From the NCBI RefSeq assembly GCF_000711875.1, contig NZ_JONM01000005.1:234976-298975 (forward strand): a DNA stretch of 64,000 nucleotides, in the 5' to 3' direction. Both the position numbers and the translations under genes were made by a program. Below the pieces are notes generated by a model. The model worked only from the letters and a program-made list of their open reading frames with translations, ran no database searches and was not told the origin of the DNA. Source of the DNA: Andreprevotia chitinilytica DSM 18519 (GTDB lineage: Bacteria; Pseudomonadota; Gammaproteobacteria; Burkholderiales; Chitinibacteraceae). Positions 51,250-60,652 of the stretch are shown here, one piece after another; the first letter of the stretch is position 1; each line of letters opens with the position of its first letter.

Positions 51250-53370
51250 ATGAATCCACCCGCCGCCCCGCCATCCAGCCTGTTTCGTCGTGTCCTGCGC
51301 AATATGGCGATCCGCATTGCGCTGACGGCGATCCTGCTTTCCGCACTCAGCTACTACTTCAGCTATGTGAGTTTGCAAGAAGAAGCGCTCTCCAGCCTGG
51401 AGAAATACATCACGGCGCGCAGCCAGATGGAGAGCGAGCTGTTCTTGCAGGCGGAAACCAATACCAAGCTGGTGCGCAACGAGTTCGTCCGCCGCTACGC
51501 CGCCATGCAGCAATCCGACCCCAGCCCCCGCTTCGACGCGCTGATCGGCACTGACCGCGACGGCATGCGGCGCATCAAGGCCACGCTGGATGACTTCGAA
51601 TACAAGGCCACCGTCGCCATCATGCCCAAGGTGCCGCTCACGCCTGAATTCAAGCGGCAGGTGTTGCTCGGCTACGACTTGCTCACCCAGTACGGCCCGG
51701 CGTTCCGCAACCGCTATTACGACACCTTCATCGATCTGAACGTCTCGGATTGCAGCCTGATGTTCCTGCCGGATCTCAACTATGCCCGCAATGGCTCGGT
51801 GGCGAGTTTCGGCGAAGAGCTGGATACAGAGATCGGTGCTACGCCTGGGCGAAACCCCGATCGCAAGACATTCTGGACCGGCATCTATTACGACAAACAG
51901 GCGCTGCAGTGGATGGTGTCGGTGGTGACGCCGATCGATTACCTCGGCAAATACATCGGCGGTTCCGGGCAGGACGTGCTCATCGAACAACTGATCGATC
52001 GCACCAACAACATCAGCATTGCCGGCACCACCAATTTCATCGTCACCCGCGATGGCGATCTGATCGCGCATGGCGAGCGCATGAAGCAGATTTTCGCCAA
52101 CATGGGGCGTTACAACCTCAACAAGCAACACGATCCGCAGCTGGCTGGTTTCTTCCATGCTGCGATGAGCGCGGGCGACAAACAGCGCTTTGTCGAATCC
52201 GCCGATGGCAAATACTGGCTTGGCGTCGCGCCGATTCGGGGCGCGGATTGGCTGTTCGTCATTGTCTATCCCAAGCGCTTGCTGCAGCAGCAGGCGGCGC
52301 TCGCGGCCAGCATGGTGCTGCTGTTGGGATTGGTCGCCCTGATGGTCGAGCTGGGCTTGCTCGCCTGGGTGCTGCGCGTGGATGTGAGCCGGCCGCTCAA
52401 CCGCCTGAAAAACGCCATCTCCGCCTTGGCCGAGGGCAAGCGAACCAGCGAGCTGGATACCGCCCGCAACGACGAAATCGGCGAACTGGCCCGCGCCTTC
52501 GATGATATGTCGCGCACGGTCGAACACCACCGCCAGCATCTGGAAGAACAAGTCGCCGAGCGCACCGAGCAGCTCGCCATCCGTAACACCGCACTGGAAT
52601 CCGCCAACCTGCGCCTCACCGCGCTCGATGCGGAAAAGAACGACCTGCTGACCATTGCCGCGCACGATCTCAAGAACCCGGTCGCCAGCATCGGCGGCAT
52701 GGCCAGCCTGATTGCCGCTCGGTTGGACGAATGGCCGCAGGAGCGTGTGAAAGAGCGCCTGCACGGCATCAATGAACACGCCGACCGCATCCAGCGCATC
52801 CTCGGCAACCTGCTGGATATCCACACGCTGGAAGCAGGCCAGTTCCGCTTGCATCCAGAAATGCTCACCCTCGATGTGCTGATCCCAGAGCTGCAAAAAG
52901 CCTGGGAAACCCGTCTGGAGGAAAAGCGCCAGAATCTGCTCTATACCCCCAGCAACATCGTATTCAGCGTGGATCGGCAGGCGCTGTGGCAGGTGCTCGA
53001 CAACCTGATTTCCAACGCCAGCAAATACGCGCCGTACCAGACCCTCATCCGCATCGGCGCTTATCGGGATCAAACGCACGTTACGCTGCGCATCGTTGAC
53101 TCCGGCCCCGGCATCGCTGCGCATGAAATGGGCAAGCTGTTCCGCAAGTTCTCGCGTCTTTCCGCCGTGCCCACGGGCGGCGAACACGCAACCGGCCTTG
53201 GTCTTTCCATCGTGCGCCGGCTGGTGGAGGAAATGGGCGGCGAAGTGCGCTGCGAAAGCCTGCTCGGCCACGGCGCGACCTTTATCGTCACCTTGCCGGT
53301 CGATGCCCCGACCCCGCCAGCATCGGGTCGGATCAGTCCGAGTAGGGATCAGGTAGAATCCGGCTCTTGA
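51250..53370 (+). CDS. Membrane sensor histidine kinase, orphan
   Basis: A 706-residue kinase. TM1 about 18-38; a large periplasmic dCACHE-like sensor about 40-345; TM2 about 352-375; HAMP about 375-430; a coiled-coil linker (EHHRQHLEEQVAERTEQLAIRNTAL); HisKA with H472 in TIAAHDLKNPVASI; HATPase with NLISNASKYAPYQT, DSGPGIAAHEMGKLF and GLGLSIVRRL. No response regulator gene is adjacent, so its partner must be elsewhere. The CACHE domain suggests a small organic ligand. It starts ATG 51250, 75 bp after greB. Confidence 0.92.
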   Translation: MNPPAAPPSSLFRRVLRNMAIRIALTAILLSALSYYFSYVSLQEEALSSLEKYITARSQMESELFLQAETNTKLVRNEFVRRYAAMQQSDPSPRFDALIGTDRDGMRRIKATLDDFEYKATVAIMPKVPLTPEFKRQVLLGYDLLTQYGPAFRNRYYDTFIDLNVSDCSLMFLPDLNYARNGSVASFGEELDTEIGATPGRNPDRKTFWTGIYYDKQALQWMVSVVTPIDYLGKYIGGSGQDVLIEQLIDRTNNISIAGTTNFIVTRDGDLIAHGERMKQIFANMGRYNLNKQHDPQLAGFFHAAMSAGDKQRFVESADGKYWLGVAPIRGADWLFVIVYPKRLLQQQAALAASMVLLLGLVALMVELGLLAWVLRVDVSRPLNRLKNAISALAEGKRTSELDTARNDEIGELARAFDDMSRTVEHHRQHLEEQVAERTEQLAIRNTALESANLRLTALDAEKNDLLTIAAHDLKNPVASIGGMASLIAARLDEWPQERVKERLHGINEHADRIQRILGNLLDIHTLEAGQFRLHPEMLTLDVLIPELQKAWETRLEEKRQNLLYTPSNIVFSVDRQALWQVLDNLISNASKYAPYQTLIRIGAYRDQTHVTLRIVDSGPGIAAHEMGKLFRKFSRLSAVPTGGEHATGLGLSIVRRLVEEMGGEVRCESLLGHGATFIVTLPVDAPTPPASGRISPSRDQVESGS

Positions 53371-53400
53371 AATTGATTCGCTGAACCTTCGGAGCCGCCC

Positions 53401-54222
53401 ATGCGCCAATACCTCGACCTGCTGCAACACGTTCTCGACCACGGCGTAAAGAAGGAAGACCGCACTGGCACCGGCACGGTCTCGGTGTTCGGCCACCAGA
53501 TGCGCTTCAACCTGGCGGAAGGTTTTCCGCTGGTCACCACCAAGAAAGTCCACCTCAAATCCATCGTCTACGAACTGCTGTGGTTCCTGCGCGGCGAGAC
53601 CAATAACAATTGGCTGAAAGAGCGTGGCGTATCGATCTGGAATGAATGGGCCGACGAACACGGTGAACTTGGCCCGATCTATGGCTATCAATGGCGCAGC
53701 TGGCCGACTGCCGCCGGCCGCCATATCGATCAGATTGCGCAGGTGGTGAAGCAACTCAAAACCAACCCTGATTCACGCCGCATCATTGTCTCCGCCTGGA
53801 ACGTCGGCGAAATCGAAAACATGGCCCTGCCGCCATGCCATGCGTTTTTCCAGTTCTACGTTGCGCCGGCACAGCCGGGAGATAGCGATCAGCGCGGCAA
53901 GTTGAGCTGCCAGCTCTATCAGCGCAGCGCCGATCTGTTCCTCGGCGTGCCGTTCAACATTGCCTCGTATGCCTTGCTGGTGTTGATGATGGCGCAGGTG
54001 TGTGATCTGCAGCCGGGCGATTTTGTCTGGACGGGTGGGGATTGCCATATCTACAGCAATCATTTCGAGCAGGTAACCGAACAGTTATCGCGTGCACCAA
54101 AGGCTTTGCCGCAGATGAAGATCAATCCGGCACGCAAAGATATCTTTGCGTTTGAATTCGAGGATTTTGAATTGGTGGGATATGAGTCTTGGCCGGCGAT
54201 CAAGGCGCCAGTGGCGGTTTGA
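53401..54222 (+). CDS. thyA: ThyA, thymidylate synthase
   Basis: A 273-residue ThyA (264 in E. coli). The catalytic cysteine is C146 in [31 protein letters not shown] and [12 protein letters not shown] complete the set, with folate-contact [14 protein letters not shown] at the C-terminus. An internal insert ([12 protein letters not shown]) is a common betaproteobacterial variant. It methylates dUMP using methylene-tetrahydrofolate; the product dihydrofolate is reduced by folA, 1.4 kb downstream. Confidence 0.97.
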   Translation: MRQYLDLLQHVLDHGVKKEDRTGTGTVSVFGHQMRFNLAEGFPLVTTKKVHLKSIVYELLWFLRGETNNNWLKERGVSIWNEWADEHGELGPIYGYQWRSWPTAAGRHIDQIAQVVKQLKTNPDSRRIIVSAWNVGEIENMALPPCHAFFQFYVAPAQPGDSDQRGKLSCQLYQRSADLFLGVPFNIASYALLVLMMAQVCDLQPGDFVWTGGDCHIYSNHFEQVTEQLSRAPKALPQMKINPARKDIFAFEFEDFELVGYESWPAIKAPVAV

Positions 54223-54241
54223 TTATTTAATCCGTGCGTTG

Positions 54242-54271
54242 ACAACACCGGCTTTGGGCCGGTGTTGTTTT
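54242..54271 (+). terminator. Rho-independent terminator after thyA
   Basis: ACAACACCGGC and GCCGGTGTTGT flank a TTTGG loop, followed by TTT. Stem of 11 bp. Confidence 0.82.
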
Positions 54272-54405
54272 ATGCGTCTTTGGCACGAGTAAAGGCATTA
54301 CAAGCGGGAGTTCGTCCCGCATGCCGACTCACTTTAGCGAAACCGCGTATGCGGTTTTCTTGGGTTGATGAGGCAGCGTTTCAAATTGAGCTGCGCTGCC
54401 TGGTT

Positions 54406-54540
54406 GTCTCCCCTCGCCCGTTTACGGGAGAGGGGCCGGGGGTGAGGGCACTACCACTGGCCGCGTTCTTTTCCCCACCCTAGCCCTCTCCCACTTTCCC
54501 TGAACAAGGCAAAGCCTTGCACGGGATGTGAGAGGGGACC
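54406..54540. repeat. CCCTCTCCC-type hairpin repeat, copy 2
   Basis: GTCTCCCCTCGCCCGTTTACGG ends and AGGATGTGAGAGGGGAC other side, with an internal 40-base insert containing CAAGGC-AAA-GCCTTG. Its inverted equivalent is the left half of copy 3 at 57788. Confidence 0.78.
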
Positions 54541-54566
54541 GATTACTGTGGTACGTCGTTCATACA

Positions 54567-55409
54567 TCACGGCGTTGCTGCAGGACTAACCAACGTATCA
54601 CTCACTCGATTCGCCCGATCCCCCACCCCATAGCGCTGCAGCAACTTTCCATACTCCGGGCTGCTCTTGAACCGGGCCAGCGCAGCATTGAACCGCTGCA
54701 GCAACTCAGCGTGGCCTGGATAGCTGCGCGATACCATCAGCCTGAGGTGATTGGGTTGGATGGGGTGCTCCGCGCCCGCCAGATCGGCGAGGTGCTCAGG
54801 CCAGTGCTGGCGCACCATCTCGCGAGCGGCCATGTCTTCTGAAATCAACAAATCGGTCTGCCCGGAAATCAGCCGACGGAACGCGTTTTCATCCGTCGTT
54901 GAATACTCGATCACGATCCCGAGGCTGCTCAAACGCTGTTCGTACCAGTAACCGTGCACACCACCCACGTGATATTTGCCCATGTCCGCCCAGTCGTGCA
55001 GATCGACGCCCTGCGGGAAGCGGCTACGCAAATAAAACACGCGGGCGATTGCATCGACCAGTGGCGCGGAAAAGTCGAACTGCTCGGCCCGGCTTTCCGT
55101 TTGCATATAGGGATAGCTGGCCCAGACCTTGCCGTTCTTGACCAGTGTCTCCGCACGCGTCCAAGGCACATAGCTGAATGAGGCCTCGTAGCCGATGCTG
55201 GCGAACACCCGGCGGATGATCTCGGAGCACACCCCGTCATGAGGCGCGGCGTTCTGGATGGCGTACGGCGGCCAGTCGCCGGTGGCGAGTTCGATGCGCG
55301 TATTCGCTGCCGTTCCGCTCACCGATATGACGAGCAGCAGCGTGGCCAGCAACGAGGCGATCCATCGCCACTCTGTCTTGCATGGCAACGGCCGGGAAAT
55401 ACGTTTCAT
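54567..55409 (-). CDS. Family 3 extracellular solute-binding protein
   Basis: A 280-residue periplasmic protein. Signal peptide about 1-36 (WIASLLATLLLVISVSGTAANT), then an SBP_bac_3 fold: ELATGDWPPYAIQNAAPHDGVCSEIIRRVFASIGYEASFSYVPWTRAETLVKNGKVWASYPYMQTESRAEQFDFSAPL, DLLISEDMAAREMVRQHWP. It resembles amino-acid binding proteins or the sensor-like family 3 group. No permease gene is near, so it may be a sensor or orphan. Ligand unknown. Confidence 0.82.
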   Translation of the reverse strand: MKRISRPLPCKTEWRWIASLLATLLLVISVSGTAANTRIELATGDWPPYAIQNAAPHDGVCSEIIRRVFASIGYEASFSYVPWTRAETLVKNGKVWASYPYMQTESRAEQFDFSAPLVDAIARVFYLRSRFPQGVDLHDWADMGKYHVGGVHGYWYEQRLSSLGIVIEYSTTDENAFRRLISGQTDLLISEDMAAREMVRQHWPEHLADLAGAEHPIQPNHLRLMVSRSYPGHAELLQRFNAALARFKSSPEYGKLLQRYGVGDRANRVSDTLVSPAATP

Positions 55410-55669
55410 GCGGGGGCTCCGCGGGGAAAGTAGGGTATGGGCGGCTTACGTTGCACGGTGAGCGCCGTTTTCGTCTTCTGCCGGAAAACGCGCCCATTGC
55501 TAACGCTGTAGAACAGTGTCATGCAATCAGCTACTGCTGCCGCTACTTCAAGCTGACGGCTTGTACCGGCACACCGCTGGGCGGCCAACGCCCGGCACAT
55601 TCGCCGGGCGGATCAAAGGCGGTGGTCAGGTAAACTAAGCGGCTTGTCATCATGATGGAACCCGCACCC

Positions 55670-56152
55670 ATGCGCCTTGCATTGATTTCCGCCGTCGGCC
55701 AGAACGGCGTGATCGGCATCGACAACAAGCTGCCCTGGCATTTGCCGGAAGACCTCAAGCGCTTCAAGGCGCTGACGATGGGCAGCCCGATGCTGATGGG
55801 CCGCAAGACGTTCGAATCCTTGCCGGGCCTGCTGCCAGGCCGTCGTCACTTGGTGGTGAGCCGCAATGCCGATTGGCAGGCAGCTGGCGCAGAAGTGTTC
55901 CCGAGCATCGAAGCCGCCGCCGCGGCATGCAAAGACGTGGAGACGCTGTTCGTGATCGGTGGTGGCGAAATCTACCGTCAGGCGCTGCCGCTGGCCGATG
56001 CGCTTTATCTCACCGAAGTGGCACTCAGCCCGGAAGGCGATGCTTATTTCCCCGCATTCGATCGCAACGATTGGCAAGAAACCGAGCGGGACGAGCAAGT
56101 GAGCGCCAAGGGCGTGGCGTTTGCGTATGTGACTTATCAGCGGAAACGTTAG
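55670..56152 (+). CDS. folA: FolA, dihydrofolate reductase
   Basis: A 161-residue enzyme (159 in E. coli). MRLALISAVGQNGVIGIDNKLPWHLPEDLKRFKALTMG is the N-terminal block; PMLMGRKTFESLP and FVIGGGEIYRQALPLADALYLTEV are family signatures. The catalytic acidic residue is the D/E after the PWHLPEDLKRF segment. It regenerates tetrahydrofolate for thyA nearby. ATG 55670 is preferred as it fits the conserved start; ATG 55652 or 55655 would add six or five residues. Confidence 0.93.
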   Translation: MRLALISAVGQNGVIGIDNKLPWHLPEDLKRFKALTMGSPMLMGRKTFESLPGLLPGRRHLVVSRNADWQAAGAEVFPSIEAAAAACKDVETLFVIGGGEIYRQALPLADALYLTEVALSPEGDAYFPAFDRNDWQETERDEQVSAKGVAFAYVTYQRKR

Positions 56153-56161
56153 GCTTCACCC

Positions 56162-56233
56162 GTAGCCCGGACACCTTGGGTGGTCGGGGTTTGTTCACAC
56201 AGCGGCCCCGGCCGGCCAAGCCGTCCGGGCTAC
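56162..56233. repeat. V-family palindromic repeat, copy 3
   Basis: GTAGCCCGGACACC ... GGTCGGGG / CCCCGGCCGG ... GCCGTCCGGGCTAC, 72 bp, starting nine bases after the folA stop codon. Confidence 0.85.
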
Positions 56234-56332
56234 GAGGGCATCAAACACGGCTGGCGGGATTTTGTCGCATTGACGCGAAGCAGCAGGGTTTGCGACTGTC
56301 TGCCGGTTTGAATACTCCCTGGAAGCCCCATC

Positions 56333-56833
56333 GTGCAAATGAAAGCCAGCACGCTCCGCCGCATCATGAATCTGTGGCCGCCGTTCCTGTTCACCGGCAT
56401 CCGCGTGGTGCGCATCTCCAACGATTACCGCGAGGTGGAAGTCCAGCTCAAGCAGCATTGGTACAACCGCAACTATGTTGGCACTCACTTCGGCGGCAGC
56501 CTGTTCGCGATGACTGATCCGTTTTACATGCTGATGCTGCTGCAACGGCTGGGGTCGGAGTACATCGTGTGGGACAAGAGCGCCAGCATCGAATATGTCG
56601 CGCCGGGTCGGGGTGTGGTGACGGCGAAGTTCCGGCTGGATGACATCACGCTGGCTACCATTCGGGCGCAGACGTCCGATGGGCAGAAATATCTGCCGGA
56701 ATTCACCGTGGACGTGGTGAATGCGCAGAATGAGCTTGTGGCGCAGGTGAAGAAAACGCTCTACGTGCGCCGCAAGATTCCCAAGGTCGCCCCGGCGAAA
56801 CTGGAAGACACCCTCGCTGGGCCCGGCAAATAA
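56333..56833 (+). CDS. DUF4442 / hotdog-fold thioesterase-like protein
   Basis: A 166-residue protein of the DUF4442 hotdog group: RIMNLWPPFLFTGIRVVRISNDYREVEVQL, NRNYVGTHFGGSLFAMTDPFYMLML and VWDKSASIEYVAPGRGVVTAKFRLDD. The HFGGSLFAM stretch is the usual active-site helix. Relatives are thought to hydrolyse acyl-CoA, but this one is uncharacterised. GTG 56333 has GGAAG at suitable spacing; the ATG at 56339 is an alternative. Confidence 0.82.
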   Translation: MQMKASTLRRIMNLWPPFLFTGIRVVRISNDYREVEVQLKQHWYNRNYVGTHFGGSLFAMTDPFYMLMLLQRLGSEYIVWDKSASIEYVAPGRGVVTAKFRLDDITLATIRAQTSDGQKYLPEFTVDVVNAQNELVAQVKKTLYVRRKIPKVAPAKLEDTLAGPGK

Positions 56834-56856
56834 ACCACATCGAAATCAATGCGTCG

Positions 56857-56880
56857 ACCGCCTGCCAAAGGCGGTTTTTT
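56857..56880 (+). terminator. Rho-independent terminator
   Basis: ACCGCC-TGCCAAA-GGCGGTTTTTT; short but with a good U-run, after the thioesterase-like gene. Confidence 0.75.
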
Positions 56881-56941
56881 CATGGGCCGCATACAGCGCT
56901 GCGGCTGACTGCCAGTGATTGGCGCGCGATGGTGACGAGCG

Positions 56942-57265
56942 TCAGGCGCTCGCGCCAATCACGATATCCAGATCGCCACGCTCATCGGCGGCATCATTGA
57001 GCACGTCCAGCACAGCCTCGAAGTCTTCTTCGCCGAGCAATTCCAGCGCGTGCGGTGCATCGTGCCAGACAATGGCCAGCGGGCCTTCCAGTTCGCCGGT
57101 CAGCACGTCATACAGCGCATCCAGATTGCGGCCGAAATGCTCGGGGAAGGGCAGTTGTCGGGTGAGCTGGTCGTAGATGTCGTCCAGCGTGCGAACTTCA
57201 ACCAGCAAGATTTGCCGTGGCTCAGGCTTCGGCGCAGGGCTGAGTGTCGGGATCAGTTTTGACAT
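56942..57265 (-). CDS. Barstar-family RNase inhibitor
   Basis: A 107-residue barstar. FPEHFGRNLDALYDVLTG matches barstar LPEYYGENLDALWDCLTG; the two aspartates equivalent to D35 and D39 that block barnase are retained, and W38 is replaced by Y. Barstar binds barnase in the cytoplasm to protect the cell. It overlaps the 3' end of the barnase gene by 13 bases, so the two are coupled. ATG 57265 is chosen because the conserved part follows it. Confidence 0.93.
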   Translation of the reverse strand: MSKLIPTLSPAPKPEPRQILLVEVRTLDDIYDQLTRQLPFPEHFGRNLDALYDVLTGELEGPLAIVWHDAPHALELLGEEDFEAVLDVLNDAADERGDLDIVIGASA

Positions 57266-57681
57266 TGGGGCACCTCGGTGAAGGTTTGGTAGTGATCGAC
57301 AGTAATAAAACGGCGGCCGCGCGGATCGAAGATCAACCGCTTCGCGCCGCGTTTGCCGCCTCGGTAGTCCAGGTCGGCCTCGCGATACTGGCCACCCGGT
57401 GGCAACTGGTGCTCGCGATTGCCGAAGCGATCGCCGCCGATGCTGTGATTGGGCAACACGCGCCATAGATCGCGGCCCGGTTGCCAGCCGGCATCGCGGG
57501 CTTGCCGCTTGGTGACGAATTGATCCGGCAGGCGGCCGGTGTTGTTGATACTGACCAGTGCACTGGTCAGTTCATTGGCATTCACGCCGGTTTTGCGGGC
57601 GATGTCGCTGGCGGTGTCGCGGCAGTTGGCGGCGTTGGCTGCACTGGTCAGCAAGGCCAGCAGAATCAGGAGTCGGCGCAT
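57253..57681 (-). CDS. Secreted barnase-family ribonuclease
   Basis: A 142-residue guanyl-specific RNase. A signal peptide (about 1-17, LLILLALLTSAANA) leads to a barnase fold: LPDQFVTKRQARDAGW, HSIGGDRFGNREHQLP, YREADLDYRGGKRGAKRLIF and TVDHYQTFTEV. Catalytic residues are E101, R111, R115 and H130, equal to barnase E73, R83, R87 and H102. Two cysteines (C20, C140) may form a disulfide. A secreted RNase with an overlapping inhibitor gene fits either nutrient scavenging or competition. Confidence 0.94.
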   Translation of the reverse strand: MRRLLILLALLTSAANAANCRDTASDIARKTGVNANELTSALVSINNTGRLPDQFVTKRQARDAGWQPGRDLWRVLPNHSIGGDRFGNREHQLPPGGQYREADLDYRGGKRGAKRLIFDPRGRRFITVDHYQTFTEVPQCQN

Positions 57682-57787
57682 CAGTTTTCCCGGTTGAATG
57701 ATGAGGAGAGCGATTATTCCGGTGTGGTGGTACGGCGGCAATCGATTCCAAGCCTGTTCATGATCCCTTGCTGGCAGGTTTTCTTTC

Positions 57788-57910
57788 CGCTCACATCCCG
57801 TGCAAGGCTTCTAACCTTGTTCGGGGAAAGTGGGAGTGGGCCGGGGGAGAGGGGGCGTGCCACATGCAGTGTTCTTTTCACTACCCTCTCCCACGAGTGG
57901 GAGAGGGGAC
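57788..57910. repeat. CCCTCTCCC-type hairpin repeat, copy 3
   Basis: CTCACATCCCGTGCAAGGCT at the left matches the reverse complement of copy 2's right half, then AGTGGGAG and, further right, CCCTCTCCCACGAGTGGGAG. It separates barnase from the XRE gene. Confidence 0.78.
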
Positions 57911-57932
57911 AAAAAAATACTAAAACAAGCGC

Positions 57933-58739
57933 TCAGGCGGATTCCGGCGTGAGCAGCACCAGCTTGAGGTGCTCCTGATCCACCAGCCGAAACGTGACTT
58001 GTTGATAAGTCAGTCGCCCACGGGTCGGATGATTGAAGCCCCGCAAGCCACCTTGGCGTTCCAGCACATCATGCAGTTTCCAGTAGCGCGCAAACTCTGG
58101 ACTGGCCTGAGCCAGCGTATCGACCAGCTGTTGCAGATTCGTGTCGTCCAGATCAGTCCGACAGTCGGCGCGGAATTCGGCGGCGAGGCGACGGGCGCGG
58201 GTTTCCCAATCCTCAACCAGCGTGCGGGCGGCCGGGTCGAGAAAGACGAAACGCAGCAGGTTGGGCGGTGTCGTATCTGACGCATCTTCGGCATCGGCCC
58301 CCGCGTTGAGCCAGTTGCCAAACAACGCCTGCGCAGGCGGGTTCGACGCTAACACATCCCAATAACGCCCCAGCACATAGGCCGGGTAGGCAAAGCCATC
58401 GACGAGCTGTTGCAAGGTCTCGGGCGGCATATCGTGCTCCGGCCGCGCCGGGCGGGCGTCGTGGCGGCCAGCCAGCTCGAACAGATACGCACGCTGGGTT
58501 TTATCCATGCGGAGGGAATCAGCCAGGCGGTCGAGCACATCGCTGGAGACGCTGATGTCGCGGCCTTGCTCGATCCAGGCGTACCAGGTCGGGCTGATGG
58601 CGGCGAGCTGGGCGACTTCCTCACGCCGCAAACCTTGCGTGCGCCGCCGCAGTCCGGCTGGAAAGCCAAATGCAGCTGGCTCGCATTTCTGGCGCAGCGC
58701 CATCAGAAAATCACCGAGTTCTTTGCGTTGGGAGGACAT
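57933..58739 (-). CDS. XRE-type regulator with MmyB-like ligand domain
   Basis: A 268-residue regulator. A helix-turn-helix XRE domain (about 8-80; GLRREEVAQLAAISPTWYAWIEQGRDISVSSDVLDRLADSLRM) is followed by an MmyB-like domain (about 105-265; AYVLGRYWDVLASNPPAQALFGNW, RFVFLDPAARTLVEDWE, FRADCRTDLDD), thought to bind fatty acids or other small ligands. ATG 58739 is preferred over GTG 58748. Divergent from leuC; the 58740-59083 gap holds a repeat and probable leuC promoter. Confidence 0.9.
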   Translation of the reverse strand: MSSQRKELGDFLMALRQKCEPAAFGFPAGLRRRTQGLRREEVAQLAAISPTWYAWIEQGRDISVSSDVLDRLADSLRMDKTQRAYLFELAGRHDARPARPEHDMPPETLQQLVDGFAYPAYVLGRYWDVLASNPPAQALFGNWLNAGADAEDASDTTPPNLLRFVFLDPAARTLVEDWETRARRLAAEFRADCRTDLDDTNLQQLVDTLAQASPEFARYWKLHDVLERQGGLRGFNHPTRGRLTYQQVTFRLVDQEHLKLVLLTPESA

Positions 58740-58764
58740 GAGGAACACCTTGTTTGAGCTGTAG

Positions 58765-58873
58765 CTCCCCTCTCACGCTTGCGGGAGATGGGCTGGGGGA
58801 GAGGGGCGTGCCAAGTACTGTGTCCTTTGCAAGCACTCTCGCCCTAACCCTCTCCCACAAGTGGGCGAGGGGA
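58765..58873. repeat. CCCTCTCCC-type hairpin repeat, copy 4
   Basis: GCTCCCCTCTCACGCTTGCGG ... CTAACCCTCTCCCACAAGTG then GGCGAGGGGAC, 109 bp, in the leuC upstream region. Confidence 0.8.
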
Positions 58874-58934
58874 CTGGTTTTATAAAGGATTATCCTGTTA
58901 CCAATTACTATATATACCAGTATATTTCCTGGTC

Positions 58935-58963
58935 TTGTTGGAAAAAACCGCTACCCCTAATCT
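58935..58963 (+). promoter_or_regulatory. Candidate sigma-70 promoter of leuC
   Basis: TTGTTG (58935-58940), a 17-base spacer, and TAATCT (58958-58963). It follows an AT-rich patch (58890-58930) with ACCAG-N8-CTGGT, a possible LysR-type half-palindrome. Confidence 0.4.
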
Positions 58964-59083
58964 GTCCATCCGCACTGTGCCATCGCGAAAAACCGCCTTG
59001 CAGCAAGATGGTTTGTCGCACCCATCCGGCACGGTATGATTCTGGTTATTCCGAATGTGTATTAGAAAATTGGACATCGACCC

Positions 59084-60493
59084 ATGAGCGCTCAATCGCT
59101 GTACGACAAACTCTGGCAATCGCACGTGGTCCGCGAAGAAGCGGATGGCACCTGTCTTTTGTATATCGATCGTCACCTCGTGCATGAGGTGACCAGCCCG
59201 CAAGCGTTCGAAGGCCTGCGTCTGGCCAACCGCAAGCCGTGGCGCAACCATTCCATCGTCGCCACCGCCGATCACAACACCCCGACCGATCATTGGGATC
59301 AAGGCATCCAGGACCCGATTTCGCGCCAACAAGTGGAAACGCTGGATGCCAACATCCGCGCGTTCGGTGCATTGGCCTATTTCCCGTTCAAGGACGAGCG
59401 CCAAGGCATCGTCCACGTGGTTGGCCCGGAAAACGGCGCGACCTTGCCCGGCATGACCGTCGTTTGTGGTGATAGCCATACCTCCACCCACGGCGCGTTC
59501 GCAGCGTTGGCGCACGGTATCGGCACCTCGGAAGTCGAGCACGTGATGGCCACGCAAACGCTGGTCGCCAAGAAATCCAGATCGATGCTGATCCGCGTGG
59601 ATGGCCAATTGGGCCAGGGCGTGACCGCCAAGGACGTGGCACTCGCCATCATCGGCAAGATCGGCACTGCCGGCGGTACGGGTTACGCGGTCGAGTTCGG
59701 CGGTAGCGCGATTCGTGGCCTGTCAGTGGAAGGCCGCATGACCTTGTGCAATATGGCGATCGAAGGTGGCGCACGCGCCGGCATGGTGGCCGTGGACGAC
59801 AAGACCATCGCCTACCTGAAAGACCGCCCGTTCTCGCCCAAGGGTGAACAGTGGGATGCCGCCGTTGAATACTGGAAAACGCTGGTTTCCGATGAAGGCG
59901 CGCAGTTCGATAGCGTGGTCGTCCTCAAGGCTGAAGAGATCGAGCCGCAAGTCACTTGGGGCACCAGCCCCGAACAAGTGCTGGCCGTGAATGGCCGCGT
60001 GCCCGATCCGGCTGCCGAAGCTGATCCGGTCAAGAAGGGTAGCTACGAGCGCGCACTCCAATACATGGGCCTGACCGCCAATACGCCGCTGACCGATATC
60101 CCGGTCGACAAGGTGTTCATTGGCTCCTGCACCAACAGCCGCATCGAAGATTTGCGCGCCGCTGCCGGCATCGCCAAGGGCAAGCAAAAGGCCGCCAACG
60201 TGAAGCTGGTGCTGGTGGTGCCGGGTTCCGGCCTCGTCAAGCGCCAGGCGGAAGCGGAAGGGCTGGACAAGATTTTCATCGCTGCCGGTTTTGAATGGCG
60301 CGAACCGGGTTGCTCGATGTGCCTGGCGATGAACGCAGACCGGCTGGAGCCGGGCGAGCGTTGCGCCTCTACCAGCAACCGCAATTTCGAAGGTCGGCAA
60401 GGGCAGGGTGGCCGCACCCACCTCGTCAGCCCGGAGATGGCCGCCGCCGCCGCGATTGCCGGCCACTTCGTCGACGTTCGCACTTTCGCTTAA
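59084..60493 (+). CDS. leuC: LeuC, 3-isopropylmalate dehydratase large subunit
   Basis: A 469-residue aconitase-family subunit (466 in E. coli). The three [4Fe-4S] ligands are C349 (GSCTNSR), C410 and C413 (GCSMC). [33 protein letters not shown] are conserved blocks. With LeuD it isomerises 2- to 3-isopropylmalate in leucine synthesis. ATG 59084. First gene of leuC-entericidin-leuD. Confidence 0.98.
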   Translation: MSAQSLYDKLWQSHVVREEADGTCLLYIDRHLVHEVTSPQAFEGLRLANRKPWRNHSIVATADHNTPTDHWDQGIQDPISRQQVETLDANIRAFGALAYFPFKDERQGIVHVVGPENGATLPGMTVVCGDSHTSTHGAFAALAHGIGTSEVEHVMATQTLVAKKSRSMLIRVDGQLGQGVTAKDVALAIIGKIGTAGGTGYAVEFGGSAIRGLSVEGRMTLCNMAIEGGARAGMVAVDDKTIAYLKDRPFSPKGEQWDAAVEYWKTLVSDEGAQFDSVVVLKAEEIEPQVTWGTSPEQVLAVNGRVPDPAAEADPVKKGSYERALQYMGLTANTPLTDIPVDKVFIGSCTNSRIEDLRAAAGIAKGKQKAANVKLVLVVPGSGLVKRQAEAEGLDKIFIAAGFEWREPGCSMCLAMNADRLEPGERCASTSNRNFEGRQGQGGRTHLVSPEMAAAAAIAGHFVDVRTFA

Positions 60494-60518
60494 CGTACAC
60501 AGACAAGGAGTTTTCGCC

Positions 60519-60650
60519 GTGAAATCGATCGTTGTTACGCTGTTGGCCGGGTTGGCATTCGCAGGACTGGCCGGCTGCAACACCATGAAGGGCTTCGGTC
60601 AGGATATGCAGAAACTGGGCGACAAGATCGAGGAAAAGGCGAATAAATAG
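60519..60650 (+). CDS. Entericidin A/B-family small lipoprotein
   Basis: A 43-residue lipoprotein: [20 protein letters not shown] with a lipobox Cys (C20), then [23 protein letters not shown], an amphipathic helix. It matches the entericidin family, membrane-perturbing small lipoproteins. It lies between leuC and leuD, an arrangement known in betaproteobacteria, so expression follows leucine genes. Start GTG 60519 with AAGGAG upstream; it does not have its own visible promoter. Confidence 0.92.
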   Translation: MKSIVVTLLAGLAFAGLAGCNTMKGFGQDMQKLGDKIEEKANK

Positions 60651-60652
60651 CC

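Noticed and set aside
51199..53754. An 851-codon minus-strand frame opposite the sensor kinase
   Set aside because: The plus-strand kinase has all expected motifs; the opposite frame has none and also covers the start of thyA.
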